NCBI GenBank assembly: GCA_030040515.1
Contig: JASHTO010000112.1
Span: forward strand, 1-5,855
DNA from: Terriglobia bacterium
GTDB taxonomy: Bacteria; Acidobacteriota; Terriglobia; UBA7540
Direction of reading: 5' to 3'
Length of the DNA: 5,855 nt
Part shown: piece by piece, positions 1 through 5,198 of the stretch
Layout: each line of letters starts with the position of its first letter
How positions within the stretch are numbered: the stretch's first letter is position 1
The notes under the pieces: generated by a model
The model's input: the letters and a program-made list of their open reading frames with translations, nothing else
Told to the model about the DNA's origin: nothing
The model's database searches: none
Program-made: the position numbers and the translations under genes

Positions 1-820
1 GATAGATATTTCCTAATTTCCAAGTCGCCAGGTAATTTTCCGGAGAGAGTTTAAGCTCTTCCTTGAATTCGTGTTCAGCCTTGTCGAGTTCGTTCTCCTT
101 CCAATAAGCGCTCCCCAGTGAGTAGTGTACGCCCGGGATGTTTGGACCTATGGCCACGGCTTTCTCGTATTCCAGGATGGCGTGTGGCATGTCGCGGCGC
201 GCCTCAAAAGAGTTTCCCATGACTTGGTGGTAACGCGCGGAGTCCGGGCCGAGAATGGCCATTTTTCGATAGGCATTGGTCATCAGCTTCGTATAGATTC
301 TTCCCAGTTGATATTGCACTTCCGGATCGTCGGGAGAGAACTCCGCGGCTTTCTCGAGAACCTGCGCGGCCTCCACGTCCCGGCCTAATTCCGAGTAGCT
401 GACGGCCAAGTTGAGATACGGACGGGTGTCCTTGGGATTCAGGTCAATTGCCTTTTGAAGGGGCGCCAAAGAATTCTCATACTGGTTGGTGCGCAGGTAC
501 GCCATGCCGAGGAAGAGGTTGGCTCCTAAAGCATCGGGCTTGGCGGCCAACACCTGTTGAAACGCCGCAATGGCGTCAGCGTTTTTCCCTTGAACGTAAT
601 AGACCAGCCCGAGATTGTTATAGACCTCGGGAAGGTGTGGGTATAGCTTGAGGATCTCCTGGTATTCCGCGATGGCCTGGTCATAGTCGCCCTTCTTCTC
701 CGCCGCTTGAGCTGCTTGGAAGTGCTGTTGGGCTATAGCCTCGTTAGCGTCCTGGGCCGCAAGGCAGGCCACCACAGGCAAAGAGACCATAAGAATGAGA
801 AAGAACAGTCGTTGACGCAT
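1..820 (-). CDS. Exported TPR-repeat protein, probable lipoprotein (N-terminal 273 aa, cut by window edge)
   Basis: I translated this partial gene by hand from the minus strand; it stays open from ATG 820-818 to the window edge. It begins MRQRLFFLILMVSLPVVAC: two arginines, a hydrophobic core, then V16-V17-A18-C19, which fits the lipobox pattern [LVI][ASTVI][GAS]C. Signal peptidase II processing and lipid anchoring are therefore plausible; signal peptidase I cleavage near A21-A22 is the alternative. TPR units follow at about residues 29-62, 63-96, 97-130 and 131-164, then a short degenerate repeat at 165-193 ending G-P-D-S, then TPRs at 194-227 and 228-261 and the start of another. The second of these begins at the P-G-V-H motif. 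This is the same plan as the three plus-strand genes opposite, so it is a divergently oriented paralogue. No clear Shine-Dalgarno precedes the ATG; an in-frame GTG at 844-842 is possible but overlaps a TATAAT box. There is no enzymatic motif. The role is inferred to be a protein-interaction scaffold outside the cytoplasm. Confidence 0.92.
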   Translation of the reverse strand, partial: MRQRLFFLILMVSLPVVACLAAQDANEAIAQQHFQAAQAAEKKGDYDQAIAEYQEILKLYPHLPEVYNNLGLVYYVQGKNADAIAAFQQVLAAKPDALGANLFLGMAYLRTNQYENSLAPLQKAIDLNPKDTRPYLNLAVSYSELGRDVEAAQVLEKAAEFSPDDPEVQYQLGRIYTKLMTNAYRKMAILGPDSARYHQVMGNSFEARRDMPHAILEYEKAVAIGPNIPGVHYSLGSAYWKENELDKAEHEFKEELKLSPENYLATWKLGNIY

Positions 821-835
821 CGTATGTCGCCAGCA

Positions 836-841
836 ATTATA
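836..841 (-). promoter_or_regulatory. Possible -10 box for the minus-strand TPR gene
   Basis: The minus strand reads a perfect TATAAT, 15 nt before the ATG at 820. Transcription would start near 828-830 and leave a leader of only about 8-10 nt, consistent with the missing Shine-Dalgarno. The best -35 candidate, TTGACG (864-869 on the minus strand), is 22 bp away, which is too far for a canonical promoter. The box may be fortuitous. Confidence 0.35.
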
Positions 842-903
842 CACAGTAACCGTCCACGCAGTTCGTCAATCGTATGGCGGGCAGACGGAAGGCCAAATGG
901 TTT

Positions 904-932
904 TTGTAAACGCTTGGGCAAGATGGTAAAAT
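904..932 (+). promoter_or_regulatory. Sigma-70-like promoter of the three-gene TPR operon
   Basis: TTGTAA (904-909, 4/6 match to TTGACA) and TAAAAT (927-932, 5/6 match to TATAAT) are separated by exactly 17 bp. The predicted transcription start is about 938-941, at the first ATG (939) of the longest frame. That favours translation from a downstream codon (966), leaving a leader of about 27 nt. The spacer contains a small inverted repeat CTTG-GG-CAAG (913-922) that could bind a regulator, but this is weak. Confidence 0.6.
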
Positions 933-954
933 CACGCCATGTATCACAGTCCCC

Positions 955-958
955 GGAG
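955..958 (+). promoter_or_regulatory. Shine-Dalgarno GGAG that decides the start of the first operon gene
   Basis: GGAG lies 7 nt before GTG 966, ideal spacing. It is only 1 nt before the in-frame ATG 960, too close, and it lies downstream of the in-frame ATG 939. It therefore supports GTG 966, although 939 gives the longest frame and a leaderless start there cannot be excluded. Confidence 0.55.
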
Positions 959-965
959 TATGACT

Positions 966-2120
966 GTGCCTTCAGTTCGGCAAGGATGGCCGCTCATTCT
1001 TATCCTTCTCCTCTGCTGTACTTGGCTTCCTGCCCAATCGGGATCCTCAACGCTGGACGATTATTTCATGCGAGCGCGCGAAATGGAGAAGGCGCAGGAT
1101 TTTGCCGGCGCCGAGCGAATTTATCAAGAGGCGGCGATGAAATTCCCCAACCAACCTGAGATTCTGAAGAGGTTGGGGATAGTCTACCAGACTGAACTGA
1201 AGTTACAGGAATCCATCGATACCTTCCAGAAGGTATTGCAGGGCGCGCCCCAATATCCCGAGGTGAACTTTTACTTGGGGGTTTCCTACTTCGGCCTGAA
1301 CAACCCGGAAAAGGCGATTCAGTCGTTCGATAAGGAATTGGAAGCGGATCCCAAATACCGCCGGGCGCGTTTTTATGAGGCCCAGGCTTACCGGTCCCTG
1401 GGCCGTTATGCCGACGCCCTGCGTGAATACGAAATCTTGCTGGACCAGAATCCCCAAGACCAGCGGGCGCTCTTCGAGCTGATCCGTTTCCTCCGGGGCA
1501 GAACGATTGCCGCCATCAACCAGTTGGGAAACGTCGATCCCAACTCTGACTTCATGCTGGTCCTCAAGGGCGAGGGATATGCCGAAGAGCAAAATTATTC
1601 TGAAGCCATCGCCGATTACCAGGAAGCCCTGAAGAAGAATCCTTCGTTTCCGGGGATTCATTTCGCTCTCGGTGAAATCTACTACAACAAGGCCGACTAC
1701 AAAGATAGCGAGCAGGAACTCCGGCTGGCCCTCCAGGAAGATCCGAATCATCTCAAGGCCAATTACTACCTCGCGGATATCTTGCTGAAAAGCGATCGGA
1801 TGCAGGAAGCCATTCCGCACCTGACGTTGGTCGTTTCCAGCGACCCAGGTTACTTGCAAGCGAATCTTCTCCTCGCAAAGTGCTACACGCAGCAGGGAAA
1901 GCTTGACGAGGCGGTGACGCTTCTCGAAAAGGCGGCCGCGCAGAGTCCGAACGATAAGAACGTGCATTACCAGCTCGCGCAGCTTTACCAAAAGCTAAAG
2001 GAGCCGGAAAAGGCGCAGGCGCAATTACAGGCCTTCGAAGCCATTTATGCGCAGGAAAGAGCGGACAAAGCGAAAAGAGATGAGGAGCTTCGGAAGCGAG
2101 CGGAAGAAAGCAAGGAGTGA
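966..2120 (+). CDS. Secreted TPR-repeat protein, first gene of the operon (384 aa)
   Basis: From GTG 966 the protein starts with a short basic region (SVRQG) and a strongly hydrophobic stretch (WPLILILLLCCTWL), then P-A-Q: a signal peptide probably cleaved after that Ala. L-L-L-C and L-L-C-C do not fit a lipobox, so a soluble or peripherally bound extracytoplasmic protein is more likely than a lipoprotein. TPR units sit at about residues 30-63, 64-97, 98-131 and 132-165, followed by a shortened repeat at 166-194 ending D-P-N-S, and TPRs at 195-228, 229-262 (starting at P-G-I-H), 263-296, 297-330 and 331-362. A charged Lys/Glu/Arg tail fills 363-384. The canonical TPR positions (L/Y-G-Y and A, ending in P) are clear. 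It is most similar to the third gene: both carry RLGI-V/L-YQTELK in the second TPR. No catalytic residues are visible; the role is inferred as a protein-binding scaffold. The frame is also open from ATG 939 (393 aa), but the ribosome-binding site favours 966. Confidence 0.9.
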   Translation: MPSVRQGWPLILILLLCCTWLPAQSGSSTLDDYFMRAREMEKAQDFAGAERIYQEAAMKFPNQPEILKRLGIVYQTELKLQESIDTFQKVLQGAPQYPEVNFYLGVSYFGLNNPEKAIQSFDKELEADPKYRRARFYEAQAYRSLGRYADALREYEILLDQNPQDQRALFELIRFLRGRTIAAINQLGNVDPNSDFMLVLKGEGYAEEQNYSEAIADYQEALKKNPSFPGIHFALGEIYYNKADYKDSEQELRLALQEDPNHLKANYYLADILLKSDRMQEAIPHLTLVVSSDPGYLQANLLLAKCYTQQGKLDEAVTLLEKAAAQSPNDKNVHYQLAQLYQKLKEPEKAQAQLQAFEAIYAQERADKAKRDEELRKRAEESKE

Positions 2121-2122
2121 GG
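2119..2122 (+). promoter_or_regulatory. Shine-Dalgarno GAGG overlapping the upstream stop codon
   Basis: The TGA stop of the first gene (2118-2120) runs into GAGG (2119-2122), 7 nt before GTG 2130. A second purine run, AAGGAG (2112-2117), lies 12 nt before the start. This layout favours re-initiation by ribosomes that have just terminated, which would couple translation of the two genes. Confidence 0.6.
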
Positions 2123-2129
2123 CAAAGGT

Positions 2130-3326
2130 GTGGTTGCCGACAAGGGCTTGATCTGGAAATCCCCGAAAGCGGTCAACCTCAGGCGGGGGTGGGTGTGGGT
2201 GGCCGCGGTGGGGTTGGTTTCCTTACTGCCAGCGCTGGTCTTCCCTCAGAACACCGAATCGCCACCTGCACACGCCGCGGTATTGGAAACGCGTAGAGAC
2301 CATGCCGGGGCGGAAAAGGTCTACCGCCAGATTCTTCTTTCCGCGCCGGACGATCCTGACCTGCTGAAGGCGCTGGGCGTGGTTCTCCAGGAACAAGGCA
2401 AACACGCAGAAGCCATCAAGGTCTTCAACCAGATCCTCAGCCGCGCTCCTCTCTATCCCGGTGTCAATTCCCAGTTGGCAGTCTCGTACTATGCGCTAAA
2501 CCAGTTTGACAAAACGGTGGAAGTGGCTCGACGCGAACTCACGGCCAATCCCCGGGACCGGCAGGCGCGCTACTATCTGGCCTTGGCATTGACGGCCAAA
2601 GGGCAAACGTATGAGGCCATTCAGCAGCTCGAAAGCCTGGCGGGCGACGACCCTCGGGATTTGGTGGTCCAGTATCAATTGGTGGTGGATTACAAAGCGG
2701 CCATGAATGCCGCCGCCGAGCGGCTGGCGAAAATGGCCCCCGACTCGGAATTCACGCACGCCATGAAAGCCGAAGCCTTGTCGGATGCCGGCCGATTGGA
2801 CGAGGCCATACTGGAATACCAGGAAGTGTTGCGCAAGAACCCCGATTTCCCGGGCATCCACCTTGGCATCGGACAGGTTTACTGGAAGAAGAAGGACAAT
2901 GCGCATGCCATGGAACATCTCACCTTGGCGCTGCAAGAGGAGCCGAACCAGCCGCTCGGCAATTATTATATGGGTGACATGCTGGTGGATGAACAAAAAT
3001 TCCAGCAGGCCATTGATCACCTGAAGATCACTGTTGCCGTATACCCGGAACTCGTGCGGGCGCGGTTTCTCCTCGGCAAAGCGTACCGCGGCACGGGGGA
3101 CAACCAAGCCGCCCTGCAGGAATTTCAGGAAGCCTTGAAACTGGATCCGGATTATAAGGAAGTGCACTACCAACTTTACGAGCTTTACGCCCGCCTGGGT
3201 GACAAAGAGAAGAGTCAGGAGCAACTACGGATATCCGAAAGGCTCACCCGCGAGGGCCAGGAACAGGACAAAGCGCGATTGCAGGAGTCGCTGGGGAAGC
3301 AGAAAGAGACGGACGAAAAGCCATGA
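2130..3326 (+). CDS. Secreted or membrane-anchored TPR-repeat protein, second gene of the operon (398 aa)
   Basis: The GTG start is supported by GAGG 7 nt upstream and the 9-bp gap to the previous gene. The N-terminus has a basic region (K, K, then LRRG at 18-20) and a hydrophobic segment at about 21-38 (WVWVAAVGLVSLLPALVF): a signal peptide or signal anchor. The cleavage site near P39-Q40 is not strong, so retention as an N-terminal anchor is possible. The first repeat (about 44-75) is degenerate in its first helix. TPRs follow at 76-109, 110-143 and 144-177, then the shortened repeat at 178-206 ending A-P-D-S, then TPRs at 207-240, 241-274 (preceded by F-P-G-I-H), 275-308, 309-342 and 343-376. 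A charged, Gln/Lys/Glu-rich tail ends the protein. It is the most diverged of the three operon paralogues. Function is inferred to be protein-protein interaction outside the cytoplasm; no enzyme motif is present. Confidence 0.9.
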   Translation: MVADKGLIWKSPKAVNLRRGWVWVAAVGLVSLLPALVFPQNTESPPAHAAVLETRRDHAGAEKVYRQILLSAPDDPDLLKALGVVLQEQGKHAEAIKVFNQILSRAPLYPGVNSQLAVSYYALNQFDKTVEVARRELTANPRDRQARYYLALALTAKGQTYEAIQQLESLAGDDPRDLVVQYQLVVDYKAAMNAAAERLAKMAPDSEFTHAMKAEALSDAGRLDEAILEYQEVLRKNPDFPGIHLGIGQVYWKKKDNAHAMEHLTLALQEEPNQPLGNYYMGDMLVDEQKFQQAIDHLKITVAVYPELVRARFLLGKAYRGTGDNQAALQEFQEALKLDPDYKEVHYQLYELYARLGDKEKSQEQLRISERLTREGQEQDKARLQESLGKQKETDEKP

Positions 3327-3328
3327 GG
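3325..3328 (+). promoter_or_regulatory. Shine-Dalgarno GAGG overlapping the upstream stop codon
   Basis: The TGA stop of the second gene (3324-3326) flows into GAGG, 8 nt before ATG 3337 but only 2 nt before the in-frame ATG 3331. This makes 3337 the preferred start of the third gene and repeats the stop-in-SD design of the previous junction. Confidence 0.6.
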
Positions 3329-3336
3329 GAATGCCG

Positions 3337-4488
3337 ATGACTTCCGTCGAGCGCCTGCGATCGTCCTTATTTCTGTGCCCGGTCATGGCCGGATGGTTTT
3401 TCCTGGCGACGGGAGCGAGTCGTGCCGCGGTGCCTGCCGACGTCGCCGCTCTCCTGGAACAGGCACGGACCTACGAGAAGGCGCAGGATTATCGAGGTGC
3501 CGAGGAAGTTTATCGGCAGGCGCTGGTGGCAGCTCCCGATAATCCAGAGGTTCTCAAGCGACTGGGTATTCTGTACCAGACAGAGCTTAAATTTACGGAG
3601 TCGATCGAAGTCTTTGATCGAGCCCTCACCGCCCAGGCCCAGTATTCGCAAGTCAGCTTTTACGAGGGTGTATCGTACATGGGTCTGAGTCAATTTGAGA
3701 AAGCCGTAGCCTGCTTTCAAGCGGAACTTGCCACGCCTCAGCCCCACCCCCGGACCCACTATTACGACGCCATCGCCTTGCAGTCGCTCGGCCGCACCGA
3801 CGAAGCCGTGGCCCAGTTCAACCAATCGTTGGCCCAGAATCCCAAAGACCTGGATGCGCTATACGAATTAGCACATCTGTATATGAGCGCCTCGATCGCA
3901 ACCATCCAAAAGCTCACCGATCTCGACCCCGATTCCTTCCAAATCCATGCCTTGATGGGCGACGTGTATGCCAATGAAGGCCGCTACGAAGAGTCCCTTA
4001 AAGAATATCGCGCCGCATTGGCGAAGCGCCCGGATGCTCCCGGGATTCACTATGACATCGGAACCGCTCTGCGCAATCTGAAACAGATCGATGAGGCGGA
4101 GAAGGAATTTCTGGCGGCGCGCGCGGAGAATCCCAACGATTTTGGCGCGAATCAGTACTTGGGTGAGTTTGCCGTGGGCCGGCGCGACTATGCGGGGGCG
4201 ATCAAATACTTGAAGGCGGCAAGCGCCGCCCGACCCCAGATGGCACGGCCCCATTTTTTGCTGGGCGAGTGCTACACGAATCTCGGCGACCAGCAAACCG
4301 CCAAAAGCGAACTGCTCGCTGCTGCTCAGGCCGATCCCAGCGATGCGCAAGTCCACTACCTGCTGGCCAAGATTTACCGCCAACTCGGTGACGAGCAATC
4401 GAGCGCCCGGGAGATGAGCGAATTCCAGAGGCTATCGTTGGCTGCCAAAGAGAAGACTCTTGAGCGAGCGCAGACTACGCCGCAATGA
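3337..4488 (+). CDS. Secreted TPR-repeat protein, third gene of the operon (383 aa)
   Basis: ATG 3337 is chosen because GAGG lies 8 nt upstream and it gives a normal signal peptide: MTSVERLR, hydrophobic LFLCPVMAGWFFLATG, then A-S-R-A before A31 as a good signal peptidase I site (Ser at -3, Ala at -1). The frame is open further upstream inside the second gene (from 3199), but that extension would read across the second gene in another frame and bury the signal peptide. TPRs lie at about 36-69, 70-103, 104-137 and 138-171, then a shortened repeat at 172-200 ending D-P-D-S, then 201-234, 235-268 (starting at P-G-I-H), 269-302, 303-336 and 337-368. The tail is shorter and less charged than in the two upstream genes. 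It is closest to the first gene; both carry EKAQD in the first TPR, encoded by an identical 16-base stretch (1086-1101 and 3475-3490). It is last in the operon, with no clear terminator but a strong hairpin 31 bp downstream. Confidence 0.9.
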   Translation: MTSVERLRSSLFLCPVMAGWFFLATGASRAAVPADVAALLEQARTYEKAQDYRGAEEVYRQALVAAPDNPEVLKRLGILYQTELKFTESIEVFDRALTAQAQYSQVSFYEGVSYMGLSQFEKAVACFQAELATPQPHPRTHYYDAIALQSLGRTDEAVAQFNQSLAQNPKDLDALYELAHLYMSASIATIQKLTDLDPDSFQIHALMGDVYANEGRYEESLKEYRAALAKRPDAPGIHYDIGTALRNLKQIDEAEKEFLAARAENPNDFGANQYLGEFAVGRRDYAGAIKYLKAASAARPQMARPHFLLGECYTNLGDQQTAKSELLAAAQADPSDAQVHYLLAKIYRQLGDEQSSAREMSEFQRLSLAAKEKTLERAQTTPQ

Positions 4489-4511
4489 CTTGTGCATGCG
4501 GCCAATCCGTT

Positions 4512-4536
4512 GGGGGATCCCCCGGCTTCGCCGGGG
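4512..4536. repeat. GC-rich hairpin with overlapping palindrome downstream of the TPR operon
   Basis: Two mutually exclusive foldings share the same C run: a perfect 12-bp palindrome GGGGGATCCCCC (4512-4523), and a stem CCCCGGC (4520-4526) / GCCGGGG (4530-4536) with a TTC loop. It begins 23 bp after the operon stop codon. No T tract follows, so it is not a standard intrinsic terminator. It could still block exonucleases, act as a weak terminator, or be a REP-like repeat. Confidence 0.6.
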
Positions 4537-4630
4537 TGGCAGTGTGAGTCTGACAGTTCCGGGAATCAGCAATTCGCCGCCCTTCATCGTAGCGCAAAGC
4601 CTCCGAAGCTGTGAAAATATCGGTATGGAG

Positions 4631-4684
4631 GGGCGGCCCTCGCCCTGCGGCCCAAAGCCTTTGGGCGAGGGGTCGTGGCCGCCC
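4631..4684. repeat. Internal compound hairpin
   Basis: GGGCGGCC (4631-4638) pairs with GGCCGCCC (4677-4684). Directly inside, CTCGCCC (4639-4645) pairs with GGGCGAG (4663-4669), leaving a 7-nt bulge at 4670-4676. A competing stem CCCAAAG-C-CTTTGGG (4651-4665) shares bases with the inner arm, so two alternative foldings exist. It lies wholly within the MITE-like element. Confidence 0.6.
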
Positions 4685-4686
4685 TC

Positions 4687-4707
4687 GGGCAACCACAAGG
4701 GTTGCCC
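4687..4707. repeat. Short perfect hairpin GGGCAACC / GGTTGCCC
   Basis: An 8-bp perfect stem (4687-4694 with 4700-4707) around the loop ACAAG, 2 bp after the compound hairpin and inside the MITE-like element. It looks like REP/ERIC-style interspersed intergenic repeats; that resemblance is from memory and not checked. Confidence 0.55.
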
Positions 4708-4856
4708 CTACGATGGGCCTGCATGGTACGAATTTTTCACAGCTTCTCCGGATTTGTCGGAGGATGATTACTCCGGGTAGGCCAGGACGCTAGATGTGGG
4801 AACCCGGCCACAATCCGGTTGCCGGCCGACCCGCAAGGGCAGCGTAATTCCGCCCC

Positions 4857-4862
4857 TATAAT
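4857..4862 (+). promoter_or_regulatory. Isolated TATAAT box
   Basis: A perfect -10 hexamer, but no acceptable -35 element lies 16-18 bp upstream (the region is GC-rich). If used, it would give the E1 alpha gene a leader of about 330 nt. Treat as a weak candidate. Confidence 0.2.
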
Positions 4863-4947
4863 GCGCTGCGCCGCCGCGGGCGTGGGAAACTCACTCAACA
4901 AGCGAGAAGTCAAGGTCGGAATTCTCTCCGTCGCACTGTAAAGTGCC

Positions 4948-4974
4948 TTGACATGATTCTGCTGAAATGATAAC
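4948..4974 (+). promoter_or_regulatory. Possible promoter with consensus -35 upstream of the E1 alpha gene
   Basis: A perfect TTGACA (4948-4953) is followed after a short 15-bp spacer by GATAAC (4969-4974, 4/6 match to TATAAT). The spacer is suboptimal and at 17 bp there is no good -10, so this is only a candidate. Transcription from it would cross the short coding-like segment before reaching the gene at 5199. Confidence 0.3.
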
Positions 4975-5136
4975 CACAGTTGTATTCGGTGCATTACGGT
5001 CAAAAATGACGTGCAGAAGGCGATGGGGCCGGGCCTTGCACCAGCGCTGTTTGCAGACATCACGATGGGCGGCAACCTGGTGCCCATCAAGTGGATGAAG
5101 GCTTGGGAGTGGGTGCTGGGTTTTTCGGAGGGCTGA
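4966..5136 (+). other. Coding-like segment of unknown origin, possible gene remnant or small ORF
   Basis: One frame is open from 4966 (just after a TGA) to the stop at 5134-5136. From GTG 5011 it reads 41 codons, about 80% of them ending in G or C, with a protein-like composition (PALFADITMGGNLVPIKWM, then a Trp-rich end). A start is not obvious: GTG 5011 lacks a Shine-Dalgarno, and ATG 5023 has AGAAGG only 2 nt away. I do not recognise the sequence. It could be the 3' remnant of a decayed gene, a small ORF in the leader of the E1 alpha gene, or chance. It ends 62 bp before the E1 alpha start. Confidence 0.25.
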
Positions 5137-5198
5137 GCGCTTTTTCAAAATCGCCATGATCTTGACCGGCAACAATTACTTGGGATGAGGACGATTCT

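Larger units (their letters stand above)
4584..4767. mobile_element. MITE-like element with imperfect 34-bp terminal inverted repeats
   Basis: The left arm (4584-4617) and right arm (4734-4767) are inverted repeats matching at 25 of 34 positions by hand alignment. They include a perfect 13-bp core GAAGCTGTGAAAA / TTTTCACAGCTTC (4605-4617 and 4734-4746) and matching TCATC / GATGA tips. The 184-bp unit encloses further GC-rich hairpins and has no credible coding frame. A second inverted pair, CATCGTAG (4585-4592) / CTACGATG (4708-4715), suggests a composite or nested origin. I see no convincing target-site duplication. It is either a non-autonomous transposon-derived repeat or a structured intergenic repeat; copy number elsewhere in the genome would decide. 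Confidence 0.5.
4489..5198. other. Gene-poor intergenic region between the TPR operon and the E1 alpha gene
   Basis: About 710 bp without a confidently recognised gene. The left half is packed with GC-rich inverted repeats and a MITE-like element. The right half holds promoter-like hexamers and a short coding-like stretch. I found no tRNA, rRNA, recognisable riboswitch, CRISPR repeat or transposase. Frames that run through it on both strands have no recognisable protein features and cross the hairpin repeats. Confidence 0.7.

Noticed and set aside
125..1159. Plus-strand open frames over 125-388, 448-651 and 707-1159
   Set aside because: The first two are antisense to the clearly TPR-coding minus-strand gene, and the third crosses its start, the divergent promoter and the signal-peptide region of the first operon gene in the wrong frame. 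None has protein-like features.
1203..4398. Long minus-strand open frames opposite the three TPR genes (for example 1203-1991, 2496-3224, 3868-4398)
   Set aside because: They are antisense shadows of repetitive GC-rich TPR coding; they lack TPR or other motifs, while the plus strand shows continuous TPR periodicity.
4460..4780. 106-codon plus-strand frame, and overlapping minus-strand frames, across the hairpin region
   Set aside because: They run straight through the inverted repeats, start inside the third TPR gene or lack a ribosome-binding site, and have low-complexity composition dictated by the repeats.
4804..4825. CCGGC / GCCGG stem considered as part of a tRNA or riboswitch
   Set aside because: Only 5 bp with a 12-nt loop, with no T-loop, anticodon arm or known aptamer core around it.
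5133..5146. AGCGCT followed by TTTTT as an intrinsic terminator after the coding-like segment
   Set aside because: The palindrome is only 6 bp with no room for a loop, so no stable terminator stem forms.
4737..5175. Minus-strand frames of 117 and 94 codons (4737-5090 and 4891-5175)
   Set aside because: The two overlap each other in different frames, the second relies on a TTG start, and neither shows recognisable domains; the plus frame ending at 5136 has the better third-position composition.
5162..5190. TTGACC at 5162-5167 as the -35 of a promoter immediately before the E1 alpha gene
   Set aside because: At 16-18 bp spacing the sequence is GATGAGG-like with no resemblance to TATAAT, and it coincides with the Shine-Dalgarno.
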